Origin: Paenibacillus tyrphae
GTDB lineage: Bacteria; Bacillota; Bacilli; Paenibacillales; NBRC-103111
NCBI RefSeq assembly: GCF_000722545.1
Contig: NZ_JNVM01000003.1
Location: 62,001 to 126,000 of the forward strand
Direction of reading: 5' to 3'
Length of the DNA: 64,000 bases
Part shown: positions 8,189 to 15,795 of the stretch, piece by piece
How positions within the stretch are numbered: position 1 is the first letter of the stretch
Layout of the letters: each line of letters starts with the position of its first letter
Position numbers and translations under genes: made by a program
The notes under the pieces: model-generated
Database searches by the model: none
What the model saw: only the letters and a program-made list of their open reading frames with translations
What the model was told of the DNA's origin: nothing

Positions 8189-8430
8189 AGCCCCATAACG
8201 GGGCTGAGAGTGTTGAGAAAGTAGTCGATTGAGGTAATAGAGGTTACGAGGAAGTGGGGTATCTACTTCCGGTCACTCTTGTCTGCAGGAAATTTTCATT
8301 GGAATCTGCTTAGAAGCGGATATTTCCCGCAGACAAAGGCGAACGCTATCGCTCCTCCAGTAGATACCCCACCTCCGTATGTTTCTCTATTCCGGTCAAT
8401 CAACACTCTGAGCCCCATAACGGGGCTGAG
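8189..8430. repeat. Palindromic intergenic element flanked by duplicated hairpins
   Basis: The whole stretch folds on itself. The outer ends are two identical 20-bp copies (8189-8208 and 8411-8430), each of which is itself a hairpin (AGCCCC-ATAAC-GGGGCT). Inside them AGAGTGTTGA (8207-8216) pairs with TCAACACTCT (8400-8409), the segment ending GTGGGGTATCTACT pairs with its complement starting AGTAGATACCCCAC (around 8359), and TGTCTGC/GGAAAT (from 8280) pairs with ATTTCC/GCAGACA (to 8335). The loop is about 25 bases. No open frame of note is present. It could be a MITE-like or REP-like repeat, or a very large terminator. The hairpin at 8189-8205 followed by minus-strand TTTC-TTT probably terminates the chromate transporter transcript. 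Confidence 0.75.
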
Positions 8431-8447
8431 CCTGTACGATTCTGGAT

Positions 8448-8984
8448 TTATTGAAAGAAAGCAATCCCCAGAACGCCCGAGAGGACGATCACCGCAAGCG
8501 GATGCAGGCGGTATTTGATCAGTGCGCCGAGACATACCGCCAAAATAATCATCATCCCGACCGTATGCCAGCTCATCCAATCGGCTCCGCTTCCCGGCAA
8601 GCTGAAGTGAATCGCCGCATAGACGATCATCCCGGTCACCACCGGCTTCAGCCCGTAGAACGTCGCTTTGACCCACGGCCGCTGCTGCATCCGGAAAAAG
8701 AATGCGGCGATGAGCACAATAATCGCCAGCGACGGCAGTACCATGCCAAGCGTCGACAGGATCGCTCCGGGAACGCCGGCGGCTTCGTAGCCGATCAAGG
8801 TGGCGCTGTTCGTCGCAATCGGTCCCGGAGCCATCCCCGCCAACGCGACGGTATCCGTAAACCGCCGCTCCTCCATCCAGCCGTGGAGCAGCACTTCATG
8901 CCGAATCAGCGGAATCATCGCATATCCTCCGCCGAACGAGACAAGACCGATTTTAAGAAATACCGCAAACAAGCTCCATAGCAT
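8448..8984 (-). CDS. Chromate transporter subunit (short chain, second gene)
   Basis: One of two short-chain CHR-family membrane proteins that together form a chromate efflux unit, as in Bacillus ywrA/ywrB. The N-terminal signature VSFGGGYAMIPLIRHEV and the later GMAPGPIATNSATLIGYEAAG are typical of the CHR domain. About six membrane segments are present. The frame allows a GTG at 8993, but the ATG at 8984 has the better spacing from GGGGTGA. It starts just 15 bp after the stop of its partner. Transport of other oxyanions is possible; many CHR proteins have not been tested. Confidence 0.88.
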   Translation of the reverse strand: MLWSLFAVFLKIGLVSFGGGYAMIPLIRHEVLLHGWMEERRFTDTVALAGMAPGPIATNSATLIGYEAAGVPGAILSTLGMVLPSLAIIVLIAAFFFRMQQRPWVKATFYGLKPVVTGMIVYAAIHFSLPGSGADWMSWHTVGMMIILAVCLGALIKYRLHPLAVIVLSGVLGIAFFQ

Positions 8985-8999
8985 CACCGTCACCCCGTT

Positions 9000-9650
9000 C
9001 TAAATCCCGTCTGCAATAAAGTAATCCGCATATTTATAGCCATTTCCGGCCGCCGGAGCTTCCTCGTCCTTAGGTTCGAACGCGCGATAGCCGAGTTTTC
9101 GCTTCATGCGGACGAGCAAATGCCCGATCACGAGTCCGATCAAAATAACAAGCATTGGATGCACATGAAAAACAAGCAGGAGCACGACCGTAAAAGCCGC
9201 CGTAGCCAGCGTCGTACGGTCCACAACGGAGCTTTTCCCCATGTTATACGCCGAAATGATGATCAAGGCGGCGATCGCCGCTTGAATGCCTTGAAAGGCC
9301 GCAGCCACTTTCGGCAGGTCATAGATCTCTCGAAACACAAGACTTAGCAAAAATACGATCAAAAAAGCCGGCAGCGTCATTCCGCCGACCGCCACCGCGG
9401 CTCCCGGCACCCCAGCCAGCCGGTAACCGATGAACGCCGCCGCATTGACGCCTACACCGCCCGGAGCCGATCCGGCTATCGACAAGACGCCGCTCATCTC
9501 GTCAGGTTCGATCCAGCGCCGTTTGCCGACGACTTCCCGTTCCATTACGGGGATCATCGCGTAGCCGCCGCCGAACGTGACCGGACTGATTTTGCAGAAA
9601 GTCCAAAAGATCGACCCCAACGGCCTCAATTTCCTCAGCCATGATTTCAT
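9000..9650 (-). CDS. Chromate transporter subunit (short chain, first gene)
   Basis: The 216-residue partner of the gene at 8448. It has the CHR signature (KISPVTFGGGYAMIPVMEREVV) and GSAPGGVGVNAAAFIGYRLAGVPG, followed by several membrane segments and a short charged C-terminal tail (PKDEEAPAAG). A GGGGGAG lies just before the ATG. The two CHR domains differ in sequence, which is expected because the paired short chains are thought to sit in opposite orientation in the membrane and make one heterodimeric carrier. No chromate reductase or ChrB-type regulator is found nearby. The 260 bp upstream to the YmaF-like gene hold only that gene's terminator. Confidence 0.88.
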   Translation of the reverse strand: MKSWLRKLRPLGSIFWTFCKISPVTFGGGYAMIPVMEREVVGKRRWIEPDEMSGVLSIAGSAPGGVGVNAAAFIGYRLAGVPGAAVAVGGMTLPAFLIVFLLSLVFREIYDLPKVAAAFQGIQAAIAALIIISAYNMGKSSVVDRTTLATAAFTVVLLLVFHVHPMLVILIGLVIGHLLVRMKRKLGYRAFEPKDEEAPAAGNGYKYADYFIADGI

Positions 9651-9877
9651 CTTGCTCCCCCCGTTCCCCGTTGTCCTTTTAAGTATACCTCACTTTAATT
9701 CATTTTGAAATAATGTTTTCATCCATATTCCTCATCAATCCACAAAGTAAATGAAAGAGACCTATTGAATGGGCCGGACTTTACCGAAAATCCCTCAGTT
9801 TCAATCACAATGGAATTATGTTTATAATGTCGATCCGAATACATTGAATTTCTGAGCAAACAAGACCAACAAAAAAA

Positions 9878-9903
9878 GACCCGGATCGTCCCGATCCGCG
9901 TCA
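9878..9903 (-). terminator. Intrinsic terminator of the YmaF-like gene
   Basis: The stem GACGCGGATCG/CGATCCGGGTC with a 3-base loop is followed on the minus strand by seven T residues. The rest of the 9651-9913 intergenic stretch is AT-rich, with no further gene or clear site recognised. Confidence 0.9.
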
Positions 9904-9913
9904 GAAAAATAAC

Positions 9914-10312
9914 TCACCAGCCCGGAGGCTCGTAACCGATCCCCGTTCCCGTTCGTCCGGCAAACTTGTGCGTGTGCCTTTTGATCGATAGCACGGTCTT
10001 GTAATAGTTTTGCTTAAACTCGAACGGCTCGTCGTTCGTCAGCCCGTCGATCTCATGATAATGGGAGCCGTCCGGCAGCGTAATCGGCGGTCCTGTCATC
10101 CCGATGAGACGGTGAAAGTGGCCCATAGCCAGTTTCGTATGCCCCTGATATCTGTGCACGTGCCCGTCCGTTCCGTCTCCGTTCACGGCATAGACGAACA
10201 TCTCGACTCCATGGAAATGCCCCAGCGCCACGGAGGTCCAGCCAATGAACGCGTGGGCATGCGCCGGCGGCTGTGGAACGTACGGTACCGGCGGAAGCGG
10301 ACAAACAGACAT
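9914..10312 (-). CDS. YmaF-like histidine-rich protein
   Basis: A 132-residue protein with a repeated pattern of histidine pairs: AHAHAF, GHFHG, GHVHRYQG, GHFHRLIG, SHYHEIDG and HTHKFAG. The repeated H-x-H followed by a short turn resembles the YmaF family of Bacillus, whose function is unknown. The regular spacing suggests a repetitive beta structure with metal-binding potential. The N-terminus is Pro-rich (CPLPPVPYVPQPP), as in some spore or surface proteins, and no signal peptide is visible. An AAGGGGAG Shine-Dalgarno precedes the ATG. It lies downstream of the YwbE-like gene on the same strand, 69 bp away. Family assignment is from memory of the motif and is moderately secure. Confidence 0.7.
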   Translation of the reverse strand: MSVCPLPPVPYVPQPPAHAHAFIGWTSVALGHFHGVEMFVYAVNGDGTDGHVHRYQGHTKLAMGHFHRLIGMTGPPITLPDGSHYHEIDGLTNDEPFEFKQNYYKTVLSIKRHTHKFAGRTGTGIGYEPPGW

Positions 10313-10381
10313 AAAAGCGCTCTCCCCTTCGCTTTTTTATCGCAGACGCTACAGGATACGCAGGGAGAGGCACGATTATTT

Positions 10382-10600
10382 CTATTCCGGCTTTGCGGTT
10401 GCCGGAGTGACGATTTCCTTGACCCGGCCGACTTGTCCGTCCGTCAAACGCACCTTGATGCCGTGCGGATGCGTCGCCGAATTCGTCAGCAGATCCTTCA
10501 CGATGCCGCGCGTCAGCTTTCCCGTCCGCTGATCCTGCTTCAGGACGATGAGCACCTCGGCACCCGGAAGAACGTTCGCTCGCTTGCGTCCGTCGCTCAT
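10382..10600 (-). CDS. YwbE family protein (DUF2196)
   Basis: A 72-residue protein matching the YwbE family: GAEVLIVLKQDQRTGKLTRGIVKDLLT and HPHGIKVRLTDGQVGRVKEI. The family is short, soluble and widespread in Bacillales, and its role is unknown. The SH3-like strand pattern and Lys/Arg content would allow nucleic-acid binding, but that is inference. Its ATG overlaps the stop of the preceding small membrane protein gene by four bases (ATGA), so the two are translationally coupled. GGAG lies eight bases upstream. Confidence 0.85.
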   Translation of the reverse strand: MSDGRKRANVLPGAEVLIVLKQDQRTGKLTRGIVKDLLTNSATHPHGIKVRLTDGQVGRVKEIVTPATAKPE

Positions 10601-10785
10601 CCGTACTGCTCCGGCAGCTCAAGCCAGCCCTGAAAAATAGCGTAATAGAAGACGAATGCGCTTACGAGGCCCAGAATCGTAAAGCTGATGGCAAGTCCCT
10701 TTTTTTTCTGAAACAGCCACACGAAAGCCAAGCTGAAAAACGTGCCCATTACAAGCAAGCAAACGATCAAAATGATAGTTGCCAT
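10597..10785 (-). CDS. Small two-helix membrane protein
   Basis: This 62-residue protein has two predicted membrane helices (TIILIVCLLVMGTFFSLAF and LAISFTILGLVSAFVFYYAIF) separated by a basic loop (QKKKG), so both ends probably face the same side. It is the first gene of a unit with the YwbE-family gene, with which it shares an ATGA overlap. I do not recognise a family. The Shine-Dalgarno is weak (AAAGGGG about 13 bases upstream). The coding call rests on the coupling and on the clean hydrophobic pattern. Confidence 0.65.
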   Translation of the reverse strand: MATIILIVCLLVMGTFFSLAFVWLFQKKKGLAISFTILGLVSAFVFYYAIFQGWLELPEQYG

Positions 10786-10943
10786 AGCTTCTGTTCAAAC
10801 CCCTTTCGAACCAACAGTATAGTTTAACCGTTTGCTTACCAAAATACCACAATTTCCAACGGAAAAACACTCCGCTGCTGCGATAACCTTGACAATTTCA
10901 TGAAACGGCCGCTGCTATACCGCCTACTCTCCTCCAGGCTAGC

Positions 10944-10983
10944 CAGAAAAAGAGAGACGCCCGCTCGGCGGGACGCCTCTCTT
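10944..10983 (-). terminator. Intrinsic terminator of the cytochrome c gene
   Basis: AGAGAGGCGTCCCGCC pairs with its downstream partner ending GGGCGTCTCTCT, a GC-rich stem of about 14 bp, followed on the minus strand by TTTTT. Confidence 0.9.
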
Positions 10984-10986
10984 CGT

Positions 10987-11334
10987 TTATTTTTTGGCGG
11001 ACAACCATTCTGTCAATGCCTGAATCTCAGGCTCCTTCAACGTGCTTTTGTAGGAAGGCATTCCTCCGCCTCCGTTCTGAATCTTGGCCGTAATTTGTTC
11101 TTGGCTCAGCTTGACCCCCGTCTTTTGAAGATTGGGCCCGACTTTGCCCGAGAGGTCGGCCCCGTGACAGGAGACACAGTTCGCCTTGTAAATCGCCTCC
11201 GCGTTAGACGCTTCGCCGGCTGCCGATTTGGAGGGGGCGTTCGCCGGCGCACCGCTTTTGCCCCCGCCGCAAGCCGTTGTAAGTCCGGCTAACAACAGCA
11301 ATCCGACCGCCAATGGGATCCAGGCTCGCTTCAT
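10987..11334 (-). CDS. cccB: Lipoprotein cytochrome c (c551-like)
   Basis: A 115-residue class I cytochrome c anchored outside the membrane by a lipid. A signal peptide ends in a lipobox (LTTAC, Cys22), followed by a flexible Gly/Ser/Ala/Pro linker. The heme motif is CVSCH (residues 53-57), and the distal ligand is probably Met92 in GGGMPSY. Length and layout match cytochrome c551 of Bacillus, which carries electrons between the menaquinol-cytochrome c reductase and cytochrome oxidase. I start at the ATG with AGGTGG eight bases upstream; two in-frame codons further upstream are less well placed. It diverges from the FixH/YtkA-like gene. The gene symbol is by analogy. Confidence 0.87.
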   Translation of the reverse strand: MKRAWIPLAVGLLLLAGLTTACGGGKSGAPANAPSKSAAGEASNAEAIYKANCVSCHGADLSGKVGPNLQKTGVKLSQEQITAKIQNGGGGMPSYKSTLKEPEIQALTEWLSAKK

Positions 11335-11426
11335 GACCATTACCACCTTTGTTTTGAGGAATATTGGAGCTTGACCCGGGATACATATGAAACGATATGA
11401 CCCGGAAAGGCAGGGATACGGCCGCT

Positions 11427-11855
11427 ATGCCCAACACCGCTTGGCTTCGCCTCTTCGGCCTCGGCGCCATGATCGTCCTGGGGACTTGGTTCGGCTTCCG
11501 GCAATTCGCCGCCACCTCCCCGCAGTTCCCGCCGGTCTCGGATTTTATGGTAGAAGGCTACCGCATTCAAGTGTCGCTTCACCCAAGCCCGGCCACAGCG
11601 CTGAAGCCCGCCACGTTTACCGTCACGCTTCGCGACGCGGCGGGCCGGCCGGTGAGCGGCGCGACCGGGGCCGCCACCATCTCGATGCCGCAAATGCTAT
11701 GCGGCGCGAGCCCCTTTACCCTGACGGAAACGGAGGCAGGCCGGTACGTTGGCGAAGGCATTCCGCTCATGGCGGGCTCGTCCGTTGCCGACGTGTCAAT
11801 GACAGCCGGAGACAAATCGCTCCGGGTCCGGTTTCCTTTTGCCGCCGTCCGCTAA
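11427..11855 (+). CDS. FixH/YtkA-like membrane-anchored protein
   Basis: A 142-residue protein with an N-terminal membrane anchor (WLRLFGLGAMIVLGTWFGF) and an extracellular beta-sandwich-like part. The core TFTVTLRDAAGRPVSGATGAATISMPQM resembles the YtkA/FixH domain, and the Met pair (SMPQM) with a following Cys (MLCG) could bind copper. FixH-type proteins help assemble the binuclear copper centre of cytochrome oxidases. The context agrees: a cytochrome c, a TauE/SafE-like protein and a copper ATPase lie next to it. The frame is open to 11397 and the Shine-Dalgarno is poor for either start. Assignment is moderately secure. Confidence 0.68.
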   Translation: MPNTAWLRLFGLGAMIVLGTWFGFRQFAATSPQFPPVSDFMVEGYRIQVSLHPSPATALKPATFTVTLRDAAGRPVSGATGAATISMPQMLCGASPFTLTETEAGRYVGEGIPLMAGSSVADVSMTAGDKSLRVRFPFAAVR

Positions 11856-11975
11856 TTTCCGGTTTTTCCCTTGCCTGCTTTCACTGTATCGGATCGTCCG
11901 GCGCCTGCCTATGACTCCCCCGGGCTATTTTTCACTTCATTTATGACGGTTTTGAGGACAATCCCTTACAATTTA

Positions 11976-12662
11976 TCACCAAAGCCAGGGATGAACACTG
12001 GGAATCCATCCGGCCGCAGCCAAGCCCCGCAGTACGGACAGCACTCCGATCCAGACGGCTACGAATTGGCCGGCCATGGCGGCCTTGCTCCGCAGCCGTT
12101 TGTTCAATTTGCCCGCAAACAGCCCGACGGAAACCAGCGCAGGCACAGTGCCCAGACCGAACAGCAGCATAAGCAGCAAGCCATGCAGCGGACTTGCGCT
12201 CGCCGCCGCATTCATTTCCATCGCATAGGTCAATCCACAGGGAAGGAATCCGAGCAGCAGACCGCTTACGACCGCGGCTCCGGCCTCCTCAGCCGTCCGG
12301 TACCGCGCCGTGAGCCGCCGGACAAGCGGCAGCCGATGCGGGTCCAGCCTATGCAGCGGGAGGGCGGTACGCCGCAAAGCCCACAGCAAAATAAGACAGC
12401 CGCCCAATAAGCTCGCTGTCCCCTGCACATTCGCCAGCTTCCCCGCGCCATCAACGAACGAGCCGATCGCGCCCATAAACGCCCCGAGCGCGGCGTAAGT
12501 AACAACCCGGCCGGCATTGTAAGCCAGAACCGAGCGCAGCGGACTCGCCTTCGCTTGCAGCGCAAAGCCGGAGACGGTCGCGCCGCACATCCCAATGCAG
12601 TGCGGCGCGCCAAGCAATCCGGCAAGCCAAGCCAGCGTGAGATCATGAACGCCGATCGCCAT
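11976..12662 (-). CDS. TauE/SafE-like membrane protein (UreH/CcoH-type)
   Basis: A 228-residue protein with about six membrane helices. The N-terminal motif GAPHCIGMCG (Cys22 and Cys26) is diagnostic of the sulfite exporter TauE/SafE-like group that accompanies CcoI/CopA ATPases in many bacteria. The GFLPCGLTY motif in the second half is the matching repeat signature. The Cys and Met pairs in the membrane point to copper handling, not sulfite export. It starts 38 bp after the stop of the P-type ATPase on the same strand, so the two are most likely co-transcribed and work together. Confidence 0.85.
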   Translation of the reverse strand: MAIGVHDLTLAWLAGLLGAPHCIGMCGATVSGFALQAKASPLRSVLAYNAGRVVTYAALGAFMGAIGSFVDGAGKLANVQGTASLLGGCLILLWALRRTALPLHRLDPHRLPLVRRLTARYRTAEEAGAAVVSGLLLGFLPCGLTYAMEMNAAASASPLHGLLLMLLFGLGTVPALVSVGLFAGKLNKRLRSKAAMAGQFVAVWIGVLSVLRGLAAAGWIPSVHPWLW

Positions 12663-12700
12663 CTTCTCTTCCCCGCCTTCTTCGCTTGGAATGAAGGGAA

Positions 12701-14923
12701 TTACACCCGTTTCAGCCGAAGTGCGTTAATAATGACCGTCAAAGAGCTTAAAGCCATAGCCGTACAGGCCATCCACGGCGCCAAGTGGCCGCTTAAGGCA
12801 GCAGGGATCGCCAAAGCATTATAGCAAAAAGATAACGCCATATTTTGGTAAATATTTGCCATCGTCTTTCGACTGATCCTCACGGCGTCGGCCATAGCTT
12901 TCAAGTCGCTTTTTAACAAGTGCACATCGGCGGCTGCCTTGGCCACATCCGTTCCGTTACCGACGGCTACGCCGATATCTGCGGCTGCGAGCGCCGGCGC
13001 ATCGTTTACGCCGTCGCCGACCATGGTTACCCGCTTCCCTTGGCTCTGCAGCCGTCGGACGAGCCCGAGCTTCTGGTCCGGAAGCATATCCGCATAATAC
13101 CGAACATTCCCAAGCCGTTCCGCAACCGCTTTAGCCGCTGCATCATGATCTCCGGTCACCAGCCGGATGTCCATTCCCTGCTTTTTGAGCTGCCGCAGCG
13201 CCGGTGCCGCCGTCGGCCGAACCGTATCGGCGAGAGCGACGACCCCGGCCGGAAGGCCGTCCACCGCCACATAGATCAACTGCTTCCCCTGGCTGCGCAG
13301 CGGGCCGGCAGCCTTTTCCGTTTCCGAAAAAGGGACGCCCTGCTCCTCCAGCCAACGCCGAGTCCCTGCGACGATCCCGCGTCCGTGCACCTCCGCCCGA
13401 ACCCCGCAACCGGGAACGGCCAAGAAGCTGCCGCAGTCGGGCACCCGCAATCCCCGCCTCTCGGCCTCATCGACAACCGCGCGTGAGAGCGGATGCTCGG
13501 AGAGCTGTTCCGCGCCCGCAAGCTTGCTTAGCAGCGTGGCCTGCGTTTCGCCTTCAGCGGCAATCACATCGGTCACCTTGGGTGTCCCGAACGTCACCGT
13601 CCCCGTTTTATCGAACAGAAGAATGTCCGTTTGATGAAGCCGCTCCAGTGCGGCTCCTTCCATGTAAACGATGCCCTTCTGAGCCGCACGGCCCGATGCG
13701 ACCAGAATGGATACCGGCGTCGCCAGTCCCAAGGCGCATGGACAAGCAATCAGCAGCACGGCAATCGCCTTCTCCAAAGCCCCGCCTGCAACACCCGGCT
13801 CGCCTAATCCGTACCAGTACAAAAAGGTACACACAGCCGTAGCGGCAATGACCGGAACAAACACCGCAGCAATTTTGTCGGCGACGCGCTGAATCGGCGC
13901 TTTCGCATTCTGCGCTTCCTCCACCATCCGAATCATCCGGGCTATCGTGCTTTGACCGGTCGTGCGCAGGACACGGATTTCCAGCACGCCGGAGCTGTTC
14001 AAGGTTCCGCCGATGACGCGGTCTCCTTTTCGCTTCTTAACCGGCATGCTTTCCCCGGTGATTAGCGATTCGTCCACCGCGGATATCCCTTGCGCGACGA
14101 TGCCGTCGAGAGGCACCCGCTCGCCGGGACGGACGCGGAGCAGGTCGCCCTCCTTCAGCGTGTCCACCGGGACCCGGCGTTCGCCATCCGGGGTCAGCCT
14201 ACAGGCCGTGTCCGTCTGCATCGCATAAAGCTGCGAGAGACTATCCGCCGTGCGCTTCCGGGCGGACGCTTCGATCCATCGGCCAAGCCATACGATCGTA
14301 ATAATCATGGTGCTCGTATCAAAATAGAACGGGCTATGGTGCCCGTTCCCCATCATGACCTGCCCAGGATGAAACAACATATAATGACTATAAAAAAAGG
14401 CGGTTGACGTGCCCAGAACAATCAGCACATCCATATTCGCGCTTCCGTTTTTCAAAGCTTCGTAGGCCCGAATGTAAAAAGGGAGACCGAAACCGAACTG
14501 CACCGGAACGGCAAGCGCAAGCTGAAACCATGGGTTCGCCAGCAGCTCAGGCACCCAGGGCGAGGAAGAGGCCGCATGATGCGGGATCATCGCCCAGAAG
14601 AAAGGCAGCGTAAAAGCAAGCGAAAGCAGGAACATTGCCCGGCTGCGACGAATTTCCTCACCGCTATTGGCGGTTGATTTCCCATCGTCCGAATTCAGCG
14701 GACGGACGCCATATCCAAGCTGCGCGATCCGGGCTTCGATCTGCTCTGTCCGCACCCGCTTCGCATCCAGCAAGACGACCGCACGCTCCAAAGCAACATT
14801 GACGCTGACCTCCGCCACGCCTTCCATTTTGCCGACCGCCTTCTCGATGCGCGCGGCGCAAGCTGCACACGTCATACCGGTAACATGCAGCGTAATCCGG
14901 CTCAAATCCGCTTGTCCACTCAT
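12701..14923 (-). CDS. copA: Copper-translocating P1B-type ATPase
   Basis: A 740-residue heavy-metal ATPase. It has one N-terminal metal-binding domain (GMTCAAC, Cys19 and Cys22), the membrane CPC motif (CPCALGLATP, residues 394-403), the phosphorylation site DKTGT (438-442) and a TMVGDGVNDAPALAAAD hinge. The CPC motif marks Cu(I)/Ag(I) specificity. Only one metal-binding domain is present, while Bacillus subtilis CopA has two. Together with the neighbouring TauE/SafE-like, FixH-like and cytochrome c genes this hints at a CcoI/FixI role (copper supply for an oxidase) instead of plain efflux. No CopZ or CsoR is seen in the window. TGGAGTGAG precedes the ATG. Confidence 0.93.
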   Translation of the reverse strand: MSGQADLSRITLHVTGMTCAACAARIEKAVGKMEGVAEVSVNVALERAVVLLDAKRVRTEQIEARIAQLGYGVRPLNSDDGKSTANSGEEIRRSRAMFLLSLAFTLPFFWAMIPHHAASSSPWVPELLANPWFQLALAVPVQFGFGLPFYIRAYEALKNGSANMDVLIVLGTSTAFFYSHYMLFHPGQVMMGNGHHSPFYFDTSTMIITIVWLGRWIEASARKRTADSLSQLYAMQTDTACRLTPDGERRVPVDTLKEGDLLRVRPGERVPLDGIVAQGISAVDESLITGESMPVKKRKGDRVIGGTLNSSGVLEIRVLRTTGQSTIARMIRMVEEAQNAKAPIQRVADKIAAVFVPVIAATAVCTFLYWYGLGEPGVAGGALEKAIAVLLIACPCALGLATPVSILVASGRAAQKGIVYMEGAALERLHQTDILLFDKTGTVTFGTPKVTDVIAAEGETQATLLSKLAGAEQLSEHPLSRAVVDEAERRGLRVPDCGSFLAVPGCGVRAEVHGRGIVAGTRRWLEEQGVPFSETEKAAGPLRSQGKQLIYVAVDGLPAGVVALADTVRPTAAPALRQLKKQGMDIRLVTGDHDAAAKAVAERLGNVRYYADMLPDQKLGLVRRLQSQGKRVTMVGDGVNDAPALAAADIGVAVGNGTDVAKAAADVHLLKSDLKAMADAVRISRKTMANIYQNMALSFCYNALAIPAALSGHLAPWMACTAMALSSLTVIINALRLKRV

Positions 14924-15002
14924 TCGCGTCTCACTCCATTCCGATCGGGGCTCCAGCAGCCGGTCATCGTTAAACTATATGGACGAGCGGCGATTTTCAT
15001 GA

Positions 15003-15051
15003 CAAAGAAACGCGGCTGCTCCCCAATGAAAAGAAACGGAGAGCAGCCGCG
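15003..15051 (-). terminator. Terminator of the Hsp70/J-like/DUF1266 operon
   Basis: CGCGGCTGCTC pairs perfectly with GAGCAGCCGCG (15041-15051 and 15011-15021) around a 19-base loop and is followed on the minus strand by TTTCTTT. It closes the five-gene unit before the copper ATPase gene. Confidence 0.8.
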
Positions 15052-15102
15052 CTGAATCGTTTTTGAACCTTATAAATCGATCTTTATCCTTAGGTCGAGC
15101 AC

Positions 15103-15783
15103 CTACCTCAAGTTGACCTGACTCAAAGGACTTTCCGGTGCCGAAAGCAGCTTCACGAAAAAATCCTTGTATCTTTTCACATGGTCTAAGGAAGAGGAAG
15201 CTTGATGAAAGTCGGCGCCTGCCGCAAAACCAATGATATAGTCCTTCCAGCTTGCATAAGCGATACGGGCATGTCTGACGCACATAGCGACGATTCTCCA
15301 TTGGTCCTCTTCGGACAAATAGCCGCGACGATGACCGGCACAGCACAAATAGACGCACCAAGAATAGTCGAATGCCGCAATCCCCTTTGCGGGCAAACGC
15401 GTTAAATAATAGGCCGCGACGTGCAGCTTGCCCGTATGGGCTTCACCTGAAGGGAGCGACTTCAAATAGCCGCTTTGTTCCGTGTCGGCAAGCCCCGCTA
15501 ACAGCATTCGGCAATCTTCGAACTCTTTCCGCACCCCGGTTTCGAACAGCCACTGAAGCTCGGTTTTCAATGCGGCGGAATCTTCAACATCCCACAGCTC
15601 TAACGCGCTTTGAAGACGCCGCTTGTTTTCGAACACTGTCTGCATATTTTTGGCCAGCGAGAAAGCCATTTGCCCTTTCATGCATAAGGAAGACATGGCG
15701 TGACCATACAGCGCCAATTGAGCGCGAACTTCGGGATCGTAATAATCCATGACGAAGCGAACGGGCCTCCTTTCTTTTCTCAT
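15103..15783 (-). CDS. DUF1266-like protein, second copy
   Basis: A 226-residue soluble protein, paralogous to the product of 17147-17791. Shared landmarks in order are an N-terminal YGHAMSSLC block, LELWDVEDSAALKTELQW (residues 61-78), GIAAFDYSWCVYLCCAGHRRGYLSEEDQW (split around 134-162) and YASWKDY (176-182). The D-x-x-R/C, GYL-x-E-x-W and SSW-type motifs match my recollection of the DUF1266 family (E. coli YbeR, YbeU), which is of unknown function. It is the last gene of the operon. Its ATG at 15783 has a weak AGGACG. A stronger AGGAGG lies 15 bases before an internal ATG at 15750, whose product aligns better with the paralogue, so the start is uncertain. Confidence 0.8.
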   Translation of the reverse strand: MRKERRPVRFVMDYYDPEVRAQLALYGHAMSSLCMKGQMAFSLAKNMQTVFENKRRLQSALELWDVEDSAALKTELQWLFETGVRKEFEDCRMLLAGLADTEQSGYLKSLPSGEAHTGKLHVAAYYLTRLPAKGIAAFDYSWCVYLCCAGHRRGYLSEEDQWRIVAMCVRHARIAYASWKDYIIGFAAGADFHQASSSLDHVKRYKDFFVKLLSAPESPLSQVNLR

Positions 15784-15795
15784 ACTGGGAACGTC

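Noticed and set aside
10597..10785. Small open frame as spurious
   Set aside because: Rejected as spurious at first, then kept: two clean membrane helices and an ATGA overlap with the YwbE-family gene support it as a real gene.
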